A stretch of 64,000 nt of DNA, taken from positions 60,473,856 through 60,537,855 of the forward strand of contig OX411544.1 of the NCBI GenBank assembly GCA_948146395.1. The letters are read 5' to 3'. The notes beneath the pieces are model-generated. The model saw nothing but the letters and a program-made list of their open reading frames with translations. It ran no database searches and was not told the DNA's origin. How positions within the stretch are numbered: position 1 is the first letter of the stretch; every line of letters begins with the position of its first letter. The position numbers and the translations under genes are program-made. Positions 1 through 9,700 of the stretch are shown here, piece by piece. Source of the stretch: Fragum whitleyi (taxonomy: Eukaryota; Mollusca; Bivalvia; Cardiida; Cardiidae).

Positions 1-934
1 TATCAATACTGAATTGATAGATAGGGAAAGAAGTTGAAGCTGCCAATCACTTGTCATTCGCTTGAATTGGAAGGCACTGTAACAACCATGTGTACTTTAC
101 AAAGTCTTCCCTATTTGATCTTTCTAGGTTTGTAAAAACTTGATAATTCACATCAGCCCTGTAATCCAGCGTTTGACAACAGTTGTTGTGACAAGCATTA
201 TTTGTCTCCCAGCAAAGGGCCAATGATAAGTAAGTCATCTAAGTGGGATAGGCAGCTGGGGCCCGTTTTACTAAACTTCTTCTGAAAAAATTGTAATCAG
301 TGCAAAATCATAAAATCGTACCTGATGTTTTCATTCATTGTTAGGTTTTGCCTTGCAATATATCATTGGAATTGTCTTTAAAATTCTCAGATGAGCACAA
401 AAAAAGTTTTATAACCTCGGACCCAGCTTAACATTTCTCAAAATGTTTAGCAAATGTTTTTATTTAGATCACAAGGCAGGTATGTGCAAGACTGAATGAA
501 GTGTCTATACACTCAAATAAAGGAAGGATTAACCAGTATCCATGGCAGAATGTAAAAATTTCCTGTCATTTTATCATTAATCGGACACCACATCATTTAT
601 CCCTTAAGATTTTAGAGTGAATATTGTAAATGTGCAATTCCGTCCGAAAAGGAGTCTTAATGCATCAGTTATGTTTACACGAGTTCTTGATCTGATTTGC
701 AAAGACCAAACTTTTTTTAAATTAATTGCTGCATCAAAACCCCTGTTTCTGATGAAATGTTTCCTATATTTTTGTGTCATAGGTAAAGCAGATTGTTAAA
801 TATTGAATGTAATTTGTACCTATTAAAATGTGAGAAACATAATAACTTTGTATTCTGTGAGATTTACATTAGAAATATATTTAAACTCTTATCCTGATGA
901 ATTTCAAACTAGTTTCAAACAATTTGCAATTTTT
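1..934. other. Unassigned AT-rich DNA
   Basis: No coding region, RNA gene or repeat boundary recognised. Short open frames here have no family signature and look like chance. Confidence 0.5.
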
Positions 935-1420
935 AGCTTGCCTGAGCACAATATGCTCAAGGGGAGCTTTTAGGATCACCCTGACTCCGTTGTGCGTTGT
1001 CCGTCGTCAACTTTCTTAAAACTTCTTCTCCTGAACCATTTGGCCTGTTTAAATGAAACTTTACAAAAAGGGCCCTCTCTTTTTTAGCTCCACGGGTTGA
1101 AGGCCACTGGGGCATTTGTCATGGTGCTGTGTCTGTCGTTTATCAGAATGACCCTTTATCAGTCTACCTAAAACTATTGTGATTGGATGGAAAATATATA
1201 TTTTATGGGCGGAGGTCGTTTCTCTAAATGTTTGTAGTGGAAACTTTGAAAATCATTTTCTCAGAATCTAAGTAATAGATACCAAACAAATTTCACTGGA
1301 ATGTTCCTTTGGTGGCCTATTGGCAGGCTACATAAAATGACTGTGATATGTATTTTACAAACAGAGGTTCATTTTCTATATTTCATTCATCAATCTCGAA
1401 TTTTTCTTTGCAGAAATATA
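935..1420 (-). mobile_element. Two abutting 3' ends of Helitron-like (HINE/pearl-type) repeats
   Basis: Read on the minus strand, two copies of the repeat terminus seen many times in this window lie next to each other. Each shows a G-rich 'GACGGAC'-like tract, a short hairpin and then AGCTAAAAA; the terminal signatures are near 938-975 and 1083-1110. The sequence beyond resembles the ~155 bp internal repeats found at 21.7-22.6 kb (the 'agaaatgacctc..' type). These are truncated, non-autonomous copies. Assignment to a Helitron/Helentron group is inference from structure (internal tandem repeats, terminal hairpin, no TIR). Confidence 0.5.
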
Positions 1421-1516
1421 CCAGCATATGACACTTAGAAACCCTTATTTACTTGAAATGAAAACTAATCAATTCATTCAATGATTCATTCACTGAAATT
1501 CTCATAATATTGGTAG

Positions 1517-1725
1517 ATTCAGGTCTGTTGAACAAATCAGCTGCTCAAGCAGCTCTAGTTATAAGTAGTTTGACAAGAAAACCTCCATTAGTTATTGAGA
1601 AATTGAGCAGAGAAGATGAAAGGATGGAAACTCTGTCTCAGTCAATGCATGGTAGCCAAAATAGGAAACCCAAACCTTTGCTTGATACTGATCATGCGAA
1701 ATTTAATCCTAGTCATTATGAATAA
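1517..1725 (+). CDS. Possible terminal exon of an unidentified gene
   Basis: After an AG acceptor at 1515-1516 an open frame runs for about 69 codons to a TAA at 1723-1725. It encodes a hydrophilic C-terminus beginning DSGLLNKSAAQAALVISSL and ending KFNPSHYE. The stop codon overlaps a perfect AATAAA poly(A) signal. The frame has non-repetitive, gene-like composition, unlike the repeats around it. I do not recognise the family. The upstream exons would lie to the left of, or in the first 1.5 kb of, the window, but I could not identify them. The exon would converge tail-to-tail on the ETAA1-like gene. It could be chance or part of an old pseudogene. Confidence 0.4.
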
Positions 1726-1805
1726 AACCTTTGCAAAATAGTAAAATTTAAGTACTGAAAGTTACCAAATGTGAGTATTGATTTTGGAAATGCATTGTTT
1801 TATAC

Positions 1806-1937
1806 CTCACTGGTTTAAAAATGAAATTCAGGTGGTATGAACTAAGATCAGACTGCACATAATGTGCAGGCTGATCTTTGTCTATACCTCCTGTCAAAGC
1901 AGGAATATTCCGGGTTCAGCATGACATAGGTTAATTA
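1806..1937 (-). mobile_element. Partial copy of the 'GTCATGCTG' TTAA-type MITE
   Basis: This 130 bp matches the right half of the complete elements at 2096-2323 and 12889-13127. Shared landmarks are the segment with 'GTGCAGGCTGAT', then 'GGAATATTCCGGGTTCAGC' and 'ATGACATAGGTTAA' at the end. The left half is missing. Confidence 0.6.
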
Positions 1938-2095
1938 AAATAAATCTGTCCATTAGTTTCTGAGAGATTGAGCATACACTTAATGCTGACTCCCTATACA
2001 TCAAAAAAAACATGGTGTGTGTGGGAGGGGATTAGGGGAATATAGCAAGAGTCTATGAATACAGTGACTTCAATAGTTTTGCACTTGCCCCTTAA

Positions 2096-2323
2096 CCCTT
2101 GTCATGCTGCATAAATTTTGGCTAAAATTTTTATCAAAATCAAAGGGCAATAAGCACTGAAATAGGGTCAATTTTTATATGAAAAACTAATCTATCGACA
2201 GTTCTGGTTTAAAAGTGAGAAACAGGTGGTGTAGACTAACATCAGACTGCGCATATGTGCAGGATGATGTTGGTCTATAGGTCCTACCAAAGCAGTAATA
2301 TTCCGGGTTCAGCATGACAAGAG
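2096..2323. mobile_element. TTAA-flanked MITE (piggyBac-type), copy 1
   Basis: A 228 bp element with inverted ends CCCTTGTCATGCTG and CAGCATGACAAGAG, flanked on both sides by TTAA (2092-2095 and 2324-2327). Such a tetranucleotide target duplication is characteristic of piggyBac-superfamily insertions. It has no coding capacity. Related copies lie at 1806-1937 and 12889-13127. Confidence 0.75.
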
Positions 2324-2427
2324 TTAAGCAGGTGTGAGATGTGAGCAAGTTACTCATTATGCCCCTGCCATTAAATGGATGAGAGAAATGCATTGTATTT
2401 ACACTTTGTGGAAATTTGGTTTCATTT

Positions 2428-2503
2428 CAATGGCTCCGTTTGAAACAGTTGTAACTGCCTATTTACATAGAGGCAGTTACAACTATTTTGTGCTGAGCCA
2501 TCA
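2428..2503. repeat. 76 bp foldback hairpin element, copy 1 of 4
   Basis: Two near-complementary arms (core GTTGTAACTGCC / GGCAGTTACAAC, outer ATGGCTC / GAGCCAT) surround a few unpaired bases. Three more copies lie at 4655-4728, 6043-6116 and 7458-7534. The element is almost entirely palindrome, as in a minimal foldback MITE. Confidence 0.75.
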
Positions 2504-2659
2504 ATTTCTAGCTTGACTTGCTGAAAGACAGGACTATCATGGCATTCTGTCTTTTGTGATTGTGAGTCTGTTCCATAACATGGTTTGCACTGGCTGACTT
2601 GATTATATCTGTTTTTCTTTCTGTATCTAGAATAATAAATCTATTCCTTTATAATTAAG

Positions 2660-2962
2660 CCCCCTTTTGAAGAAGAGGGCACAGACGATGGACACCCCTC
2701 CATGATAATAGCCTGCTGGCCTTTAGGCCAGAGGAGCTAAAAATAAGCAAGGTAGATATACGGTTCTTATCTTTTGCACTGCACTTCTCCTTGATTTGAT
2801 CTATCCACCAATGTAGATTCATGACCATAGCTATTATACTTTCTGAGATATGCTCCAGACAAACTTCAAGTTTGAAATCAACAAAGGGCAATAACTCACA
2901 AAATAAGCAAGGTAGAGTAACAGTTCTTGTGCACTGCACTTCTCCTTGGTCCGAAAATGGTT
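2660..2962 (+). mobile_element. Helitron-like repeat 3' end followed by a partial repeat unit
   Basis: A terminal hairpin (GCTGGCC..GGCCAG) followed by GAGCTAAAAAT ends near 2742, preceded by a degenerate 'gacgatggacac' tract as at the other family ends. From 2743 to 2962 two similar segments ('aataagcaaggtaga..ttctt..gcactgcacttctcctt') form a short tandem pair, related to the sequence at 13370-13500. Confidence 0.5.
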
Positions 2963-3049
2963 AAAATTCCACTAAATTCAATATCATAGTAATGAATCTT
3001 TCTAGACGCTTATATTATGGTCACAGAAGCATGTGCAATTTTAATTGTT

Positions 3050-3316
3050 TGAATAGGGTTTTACGCCACTTTCAACAATCTTTCTTTTATATTTAGGCTG
3101 GAGCACCTAACAACTGATTCCTGGTATTTCCCACACAAGTACAACCATTACATCCTTTCCTAGCCTCCAGCTGCTATCCCATATAGGTCCTATGATTTGA
3201 ACCCATTGGTGGAGGACAAATAGTCGAAAAAGAATGAGTGTGGCTGTCCGGAATCAAACCTGGGACCTTTTGAATGATAGTCCGCCGCTCTACCACTGTG
3301 ATATGACGGCGGCTAC
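3050..3316 (-). mobile_element. tRNA-headed SINE, diverged copy
   Basis: On the minus strand this runs from a pseudo-tRNA head (GCCGCCGTCATATCAC..GGTTTGATTCC, retaining box B) through a body ending in GGTGCTCCAGCC to a tail 'TTGAAAGTGGCGTAAAAC'. It aligns along its length with the complete SINE at 53300-53579. The head is mutated and clearly not a functional tRNA. It probably belongs to the tRNA-derived SINEs widespread in bivalves; the family name is inference. Confidence 0.75.
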
Positions 3317-3399
3317 AGGAAACATGTGCAAAGTTTCCAAGCAATAGCTCAAGTAGAAACAGTGTTTTTAAACACTTGCAAGTAAAAACTTAACCAAAG

Positions 3400-3600
3400 C
3401 ATTACACCCAGCGATCGGAATAGCTCCCCTATTCCAAGGATAGTCAGGCTAAGAAGCATGTTCTGAAAACTAGGTGCTTAAGCACTTAATTTACTCCTCA
3501 GGCCTTAATCTTCTGATAATGATTTTCAAGGAAGACGTTTCTGGACAGACTCACACACGGACATTAGCCTGTAGGGCCTTGTATCAGTTGAGCTAAAAAA
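3400..3600 (+). mobile_element. Degenerate Helitron-like repeat 3' end
   Basis: The stretch ends in 'cagactcacacacggacattagcc..' followed by an imperfect hairpin and GAGCTAAAAAAT near 3600, matching the family terminus. The internal sequence is too diverged to align with confidence. Confidence 0.4.
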
Positions 3601-3849
3601 TTATTTCACTTTGAAAGCATGACTATAATTTGTGAATTGATTGAAGACAAAAGTCTTATTTCCTATTTTTCTGTCTTTATTCATAACCACCAGGGTAAAC
3701 AACACAGTCTGTTTCAACAGTAACATATATGTGACCTGTCACATTAAAAGGGACCATCAAGAAACATTTGAAAGGAGAATATGTCCAGCACAGGTCAACC
3801 AGAGCTCTCATTTTGAAAATTGAAATTCAAATTAATAGAACAATTGTTT

Positions 3850-4155
3850 TAGATTTAGACAAGAGCACCACCTACGAGTGCCTACGCTCGACTGTCGAGT
3901 GCTGGATGGTGGGAAAAAATCTAAGTAAAAAAAGGGGCATAATTTGCACAAAATGCATCTAGAGTTATCCCCCTTGATAGTATAGGTTGCTCTTTTGATG
4001 GTGAATATGTGTGCCAAGTTTCAAGTGAATGCCTTCAGTAGAACCAGAGATATAACAAAATGTCAAAGTTTTCGCATGACGACGACAACGACGACGACAC
4101 GGAGGCCATAGCAATACCTCGGGTTTTCTCCGAAAACAGCCGAGCTAAAAATTAA
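3850..4155 (+). mobile_element. Dispersed repeat with GAC-rich tail and CTCGG-hairpin end
   Basis: Runs from 'gcctacgctcgactgtcgagtg' to a (GACGAC)-rich stretch (4077-4105), then a hairpin CTCGGGTTTTC / GAAAACAGCCGAG and GCTAAAAATT. A second diverged copy is at 8400-8710 and a start-only fragment at 13225-13310. Architecture resembles the other hairpin-plus-GCTAAAAA elements of this window, but the body sequence is different. Confidence 0.55.
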
Positions 4156-4165
4156 ACAAAATTGA

Positions 4166-4555
4166 TTAGTAGAGCTGGGACAAGTACTCGAGTACCCAGG
4201 TATTGGGTATGGTAATGCTCCTACATAGGTCCTGAATCATTACAAGTTACCTGACTGTTGCATAAGCACTATGTACATTTTGAGATCAAGTTCAGTTTTC
4301 AAATCTTTTTTTAAAGTTGATTTCCAGGTGGTCCTACAGACTTACATAAAAGTTTTGAAAGTCCTGGCTACTTACCCACAGATTCCCAACCCTTTGTCCC
4401 TTAAAACTACATGTATGTCTGAATTTGTATGTTGGAACCCCCTTTACAGAAATTCTGGATCTGTCTATGTATTTAGTTTAAAAAATGAATAAAATATGAG
4501 CAGTTATCATCGGGTACTCGAGGTATGAAAATCCTACTCTAACCAGCTCTTCACA
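4166..4555. mobile_element. Candidate TIR element (~385 bp)
   Basis: The left end has AGAGCTGGGACAAG followed by TACTCGAGTACCC; the right end read in reverse has AGAGCTGGTTAG and CTCGAGTACCCG. Both ends therefore share an 8 bp terminus and an internal CTCGAGTACCC block. The interior is AT-rich without a transposase. Target duplication not clear. Confidence 0.45.
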
Positions 4556-4654
4556 CTGGTCAGCATGGGAAGCCATCAGAGTCTGACTAGGAGCGCTTTT
4601 TGCACTTATATACTAGAATGGTCCTTTACACTACTCTGAATAAGGGAATTATTT

Positions 4655-4728
4655 GATGGCTCAGTGCAAAAAAGTTGTAACTACCTATAAACATATAGGT
4701 AGTTACAACTATTTTGCACTGAGCCATC
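4655..4728. repeat. 74 bp foldback hairpin element, copy 2 of 4
   Basis: The best-preserved copy: GATGGCTCAGTGCAAAA at one end is matched by TTTTGCACTGAGCCATC at the other, with the GTTGTAACTACCTAT / ATAGGTAGTTACAAC arms between. Pairing is nearly perfect over more than 30 bp. Confidence 0.8.
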
Positions 4729-4840
4729 TATATCTATGAAATACAAAAAGGTTTTACCCTGTTCATACGTCACAGCATTACGAAATCAAAACTTTTTATC
4801 CCTTTGCATATTTTATGAATCTAGAAAAATCATTCTTACT

Positions 4841-5015
4841 TTAAAGGTAGTGGACCAGTAAAAGTTCTGCAGCGTTTCAGAAGTTACGAATTTTAACAGT
4901 GTTTACCAAGGTTTCCTAATGATTTTCATTAGAAAAACCCGGTCAACATTGTGAAAGTTAATGAGTTCCGAAATGTTGCGGAACTATTACAGTGAGTCTA
5001 TAATTATTTTCAAAA
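4841..5015. mobile_element. TTAA foldback MITE ('GGTAGTGGACC' family), copy 1
   Basis: Starts at TTAA (4841-4844) with AGGTAGTGGACC and contains a central palindrome (GGTTTCCTAATG..CATTAGAAAAACC). It matches 7122-7284 in inverted orientation and 61190-61345. Its right boundary has decayed. Confidence 0.6.
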
Positions 5016-6042
5016 TATGATACCTGACTAACTTCTGCTGGACATGATTATTTTTTTCACTATCTGTTACAAGTAATGTTAAAATGGTCCTTTTTGGCAT
5101 GACAGGTCACACAAGTTTTTCAATGTTTATTTACAGAGAATTTTTCATTAACCCTTTATGTACATATGGTACATATACTTTGAAATTTGGATCTGCCTAA
5201 TTCAATAGCAAAATACTTGCAGAGAATTTAAAGATGAGTGTGGGGGTGTCTGGAACACAAGGCACTTTCTTTTTTAAGACATTTATAAAGTTTAATGCAG
5301 ATATTTCATTTACATAAAAGAGCCTGTGTTTTGAATTTCCAACAGTTTTAGATGAGAGCAAAGTTATCCCTTCCATGTTTTTGAAATTTAAGATAATCCC
5401 AAATTCGACCAAATTGTAAACAACAAAATTTTTGTTAACCCTTAATGTTTTTCGAAATTTTAGACAATCCTAAAGTCAACTACATGTTTCAAACAGTCTT
5501 AAATTCTTTTCTGGAGTTGATCTTAGAAGGCACATACATTATTCATGTATCTATCCAATATCTTGTGTGGTCTAATCCAGAGAATCTTTGAATTTTTATG
5601 TAAAAACATGAGTAAATCTAAACAGAGATTGCCTACATTTAAAGCAGGGACTCCCAATTCTTTAGAAACTATAGCCAGGACCCCTATGAGCCTAGCTATT
5701 GAGTCCCTTGAACCCCAGTTGTTGTTGTCTTGCTAAAACCCTGCAGCAAGATCCTCATGGTAAAAAGTAGATGTTCTTGAAGGACCCCCATTGAAAAACA
5801 GTTCGTGTCTGCACCTGTATTCTTGTTGAATGAGGACATTTGTGGGAAAAATAATTTTGAAAACAAATTTCGAAAGAAGAAATTCATAGGTTGAAATTGA
5901 CTTATTTAGATGTTATTTTACAAAATCTTCCAGCTGCTAAAAATTCAACAGAGGTTTTATGCGCCTTTTCCAAAATCAAATGTTTCTGTTATATGTGTAT
6001 TATATTTATTTTTGGTCATTTTTTCCACCATCTTACAAATAT
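5016..6042. other. Intergenic DNA, nothing recognised
   Basis: AT-rich DNA downstream of the ETAA1-like gene. A TTTATT on this strand near 6005 (AATAAA on the minus strand) is a possible poly(A) signal for that gene, about 350 bp past its stop codon. No coding signature. Confidence 0.4.
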
Positions 6043-6116
6043 TCATGGCTCAGCAGGAAACAGTTTTAACTGCCTATATCATTTAGGCAGTTACAACTTT
6101 TTTACACTGAGCCATT
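6043..6116. repeat. Foldback hairpin element, copy 3 of 4
   Basis: CATGGCTCAGC..AGTTTTAACTGCC paired with GGCAGTTACAACT..CTGAGCCAT. It lies about 240 bp past the ETAA1-like stop codon and could fall within its 3' UTR. Confidence 0.7.
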
Positions 6117-6354
6117 GATATGTAGCGTAGCCTCTAATAAAAGTCCATTCCTTCCTAATGGAAATGCGATAATTCTAATAGAAAACAGGCTTCTATTAGA
6201 GCTTTGATGGTAGTTTTACTTGCCAAACTCGAAGAGTTAATAGAATGAACTCTGCTGAGTCCATTTTTTAGTATTACTCTTTTTAGAAGTTTTGCAAGAA
6301 GCTTTTTGCAAAACAACCAAATGTTACAAATCAATTTTATCAAAAATATCCCCA

Positions 6355-6731
6355 TCATTTTTTCTGAGCTTGAGATTCTTTCAACCGTTTTTGTCTTCTC
6401 TCTAATGCTAACTGCTTCTTCCTTTCTATTTCATCAGCAGAGTATTTAGCTTGACTGCTACTCAACTGACCTTGGCTTGAGGAGTGACCTTGACTAGATG
6501 GCTGACCTTGGCTCAAAGGTTGACCTTGGCTAGATGGTTGACCCTGACTCCCATTTAGACTGTCTCTCTTTTCAGTGTTCTGAGGCTCTAATTTCACATC
6601 AGTTTTTGTTTTTTCATCATTTTGTTTAACCATAGTATTAGTGTTATTCACTCTTTCAGTTTTTACTGATGTTGAGTCTGTAACAGTTTTCTGAAGTTGT
6701 GTAGTCTCAGCTAGTCTTTGGGTTGCCATCA
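6355..6731 (-). CDS. ETAA1: ETAA1-like exon 8 (RPA32-binding C-terminus)
   Basis: Acceptor TTTTTGTAG just before 6731; stop TGA at 6357-6355. It encodes a charged linker, then a run of near-identical heptads (SQGQPSS, SQGQPLS, SQGQPSS, SQGHSSS), then KYSADEIERKKQLALERR and a short basic tail. The final helix resembles the RPA32 winged-helix-binding motifs of TIPIN, XPA, SMARCAL1 and ETAA1. The heptads reflect a short in-frame minisatellite, visible at about 6466-6545. Confidence 0.85.
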
Positions 6732-9700
6732 CTACAAAAATCAACAAACATGTCAACTCATTGTTGGATGTCAAAAATGTTGGACAGGCCAAATTTGAAG
6801 AAACTGCAGACAAAAATTTGAAGACAAAGAAATTTTTTACATAATTGTCTTGCAGGGAAAAGGGAAAAAATATTGTGAACAAGACAGATTTGATTGTTAG
6901 AAGCAAGTTTTGTCCTTTTTCACAAGATTTTCCAGTATATATCCTTGGTATCAGATAATGGAATTGCTTGGGATATTAGATAATACAATAGATCAAGTAT
7001 TACAGAGTTGATTTTGTGGCATAAAAGGACTTTCAATATAAAATATGAAACCATGATGATGGTACTGGAATATCATTTCTATGGTCCCTAACACATAATT
7101 ATATCACATGTTTACTTAACAAATTGGGCCTGTAATATTTCCACAACATTTAGGAAGTAATGAACTTTAACAGTGTTAACCAAGGTTTCCTAATGATTTT
7201 CATTAGGAAACCTCGGTCAACATTGTGAAAGTTCATGAATTCATGAATTCCGAAATGTTGTAGAACTATTTCGGGTCCACTACCTTAAACAAATTAGAAC
7301 CACTTACACTCTGCCTCATCTAACATGGCAAATATCTCAGATTCTGTCAGTCCTTCACTATCAGCCAATAAATCATCATCGTCACTGAACAGATCTTCAC
7401 TATAGGGATTATCTGTAGTTGAAAGGGATGAAATCGGTAAATGATAGAGTTTACATTGATGGGTCAGCATTAAACAGTTGTAACTGCCTATAAACATATA
7501 GGCAGTTTTAACTCTTTGGCACTGAATTACCATCATGGAAAATATCAAATGAAAAGTCAAGAAATATTGCTTTTGTGACATGAGCAGTGTCTATTTCGGT
7601 ATGTAAAATAATCCCCCATCTCCTTCCATAACAGGGAGGATTTTTCACAAGCATGTGCTAAAATGTGCAATTCCCCCACCTAGAATAGACACTATATGAG
7701 TAATATAAGAACAAAATAAATATTGCAATGTTTAATCTTGTAGAAAAATGGGTGTTATATCATTTGATTAGCACAAAGGACAGGTGCACATAAGGGGCTT
7801 CTAGCGGCTTCAATCCATATTTATTAAAACTTGCTGTATGATGCTGACAAAACAGTTTCTTGTAAATATGTTCCATTTTAGAACTATGCTGTGCCAAAAT
7901 TGGGTGGGGTTATTTACTATGAAACAAAGTTTTGTATTTAATGTGCTCTATTTTCTGTGCCAATGGTAGGAGAGAAAGATGCTTGTGCTTATATACAGTA
8001 TACTAGATATCCTCTTCTGATATTAAAGTACAGCTAAACTCTTGACTGTGAATCATATTGTACGGATAACCTTCCCAATTTCCCATCTTTAATTGCCCTT
8101 CTTGTTGTTTTCTTAAGATATTTTCATTTTGTAAGAAACCGTGAGTAGTATAAGAGTTACAGGCTCTGCAGTAGAAATATATAATAGAATTTTAGCAAAA
8201 CTATGTTCTTTCATCTAAGCTTGATTTATGTGTTACTTCTCTCACTTGTCCAGTTTTAGCCCTAAATATGATTAAGGTTCCTTCTCCAGCATTCAAGGTC
8301 ATAACAGAAAGTAAAATGTCAAATTTTTACCTGCTTTATATCTCTTGAATATATGGACAGATTTCCATTAAATTTCACACATGTTTCATCTTAATTAGGA
8401 TTTACAAGAGCAAGGCCTACAGGTGCCAACTCTCGGCTGTTTAGTGCTTGATGGTGCAAAAAGAATCTACGTCAAATTGTGGCATAATTTGAATGAAATT
8501 CAACTAGAGTTATCCCACTTGATAGTATAAGTTGCCCTTTAGATGATGAACATGTTTGCAAAGTTTCAAGTGAATGACTTCAGTAGAACAAGAGATATTA
8601 CAAAGTTTTTTGTGTGACAACTGTGACAATAACAAGTGGGATGATGACGCCAAGGCTATAGCAACACCTTGGATTTTCTCTGAAAACAGCCAATGTAACA
8701 AGTCAATAGAAGGCCCTTGTAGACACCTGTCCTTTCATATTGTATTCATGATTATGTAGAAAAGTAATTTTATTCACAAAAAATTTTGTCCATTTCTAAC
8801 AAAAATTGGGTATTAAGTCAGTACTGCATGGGAAGTTTGGAACAAGAATACTAGAAATTGAGTAGGATAAATTATAAAACAACTCCATGTAATTACCATA
8901 TCCTGTTGTCTTTGCTTGCTGGTCTACTGGTATAAATTTCTGACTTGGTTTGCTGTTCAATGCTGTTGATTTGTTAGAAAAGGGAGTCTCCTTAGTACCT
9001 TGTATTTTACACAAATCAGAAACCTGTATAGTCTCTTTAACAGATTTATTGTCATTAGATTTGGCGTCCTTCATTCCATGCAAAGTCCCTGGTTTCTGAC
9101 TAGGCTTGAAAGAGAATTTTTTCTTAGCACTGTTTTGTTTGTTTATGTCATCTTTAAATGCATTTTCTTGAACAGTTTTTGAATTAGACATATTATGTTG
9201 AACTGGTCCAACAATTCTTTGTGTAATCATGTCAGACCTTATTTTATTTTCTTGTGTAGATTTATGTTGAACACTGCTAATTGAAGACGGATTCATGTTC
9301 GCACCAAGTCTATGTGAAGCAGTACAGGGATCCATTTGACTGTCTAGAATTTCATCTGGCTCTGCTAACTGACATAGTATGTCATCACTTAAACTAGTGT
9401 CTAACTTGTCTGTTTGTGGTTTTGACAGTGATGTCACAGCTGGATGACTTGCTCTATTATCCTTTGAGTACTTGGCTATATCAGCAGATCTGTTGTTTGA
9501 AGTTTGAGCAACACCTTTCCTAATGTTGCTAGGAACATATGTGCTAAAAGTTTTAGTGTTAGTAAGAACACTCGATGTATTCATGAATACTGATATATTC
9601 CCTTGTCGGTTTGTGGTTGTGGCATTACTGTTATCATTATTCTTCTTGTAAACGCTTTGATCACTATTATAATTAAAGTTACTTGTTTTGGTTAAATTTG

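Noticed and set aside
8510..8759. Short frames in the 8.4-8.7 kb repeat
   Set aside because: Part of a non-coding dispersed repeat also seen at 3850-4155.
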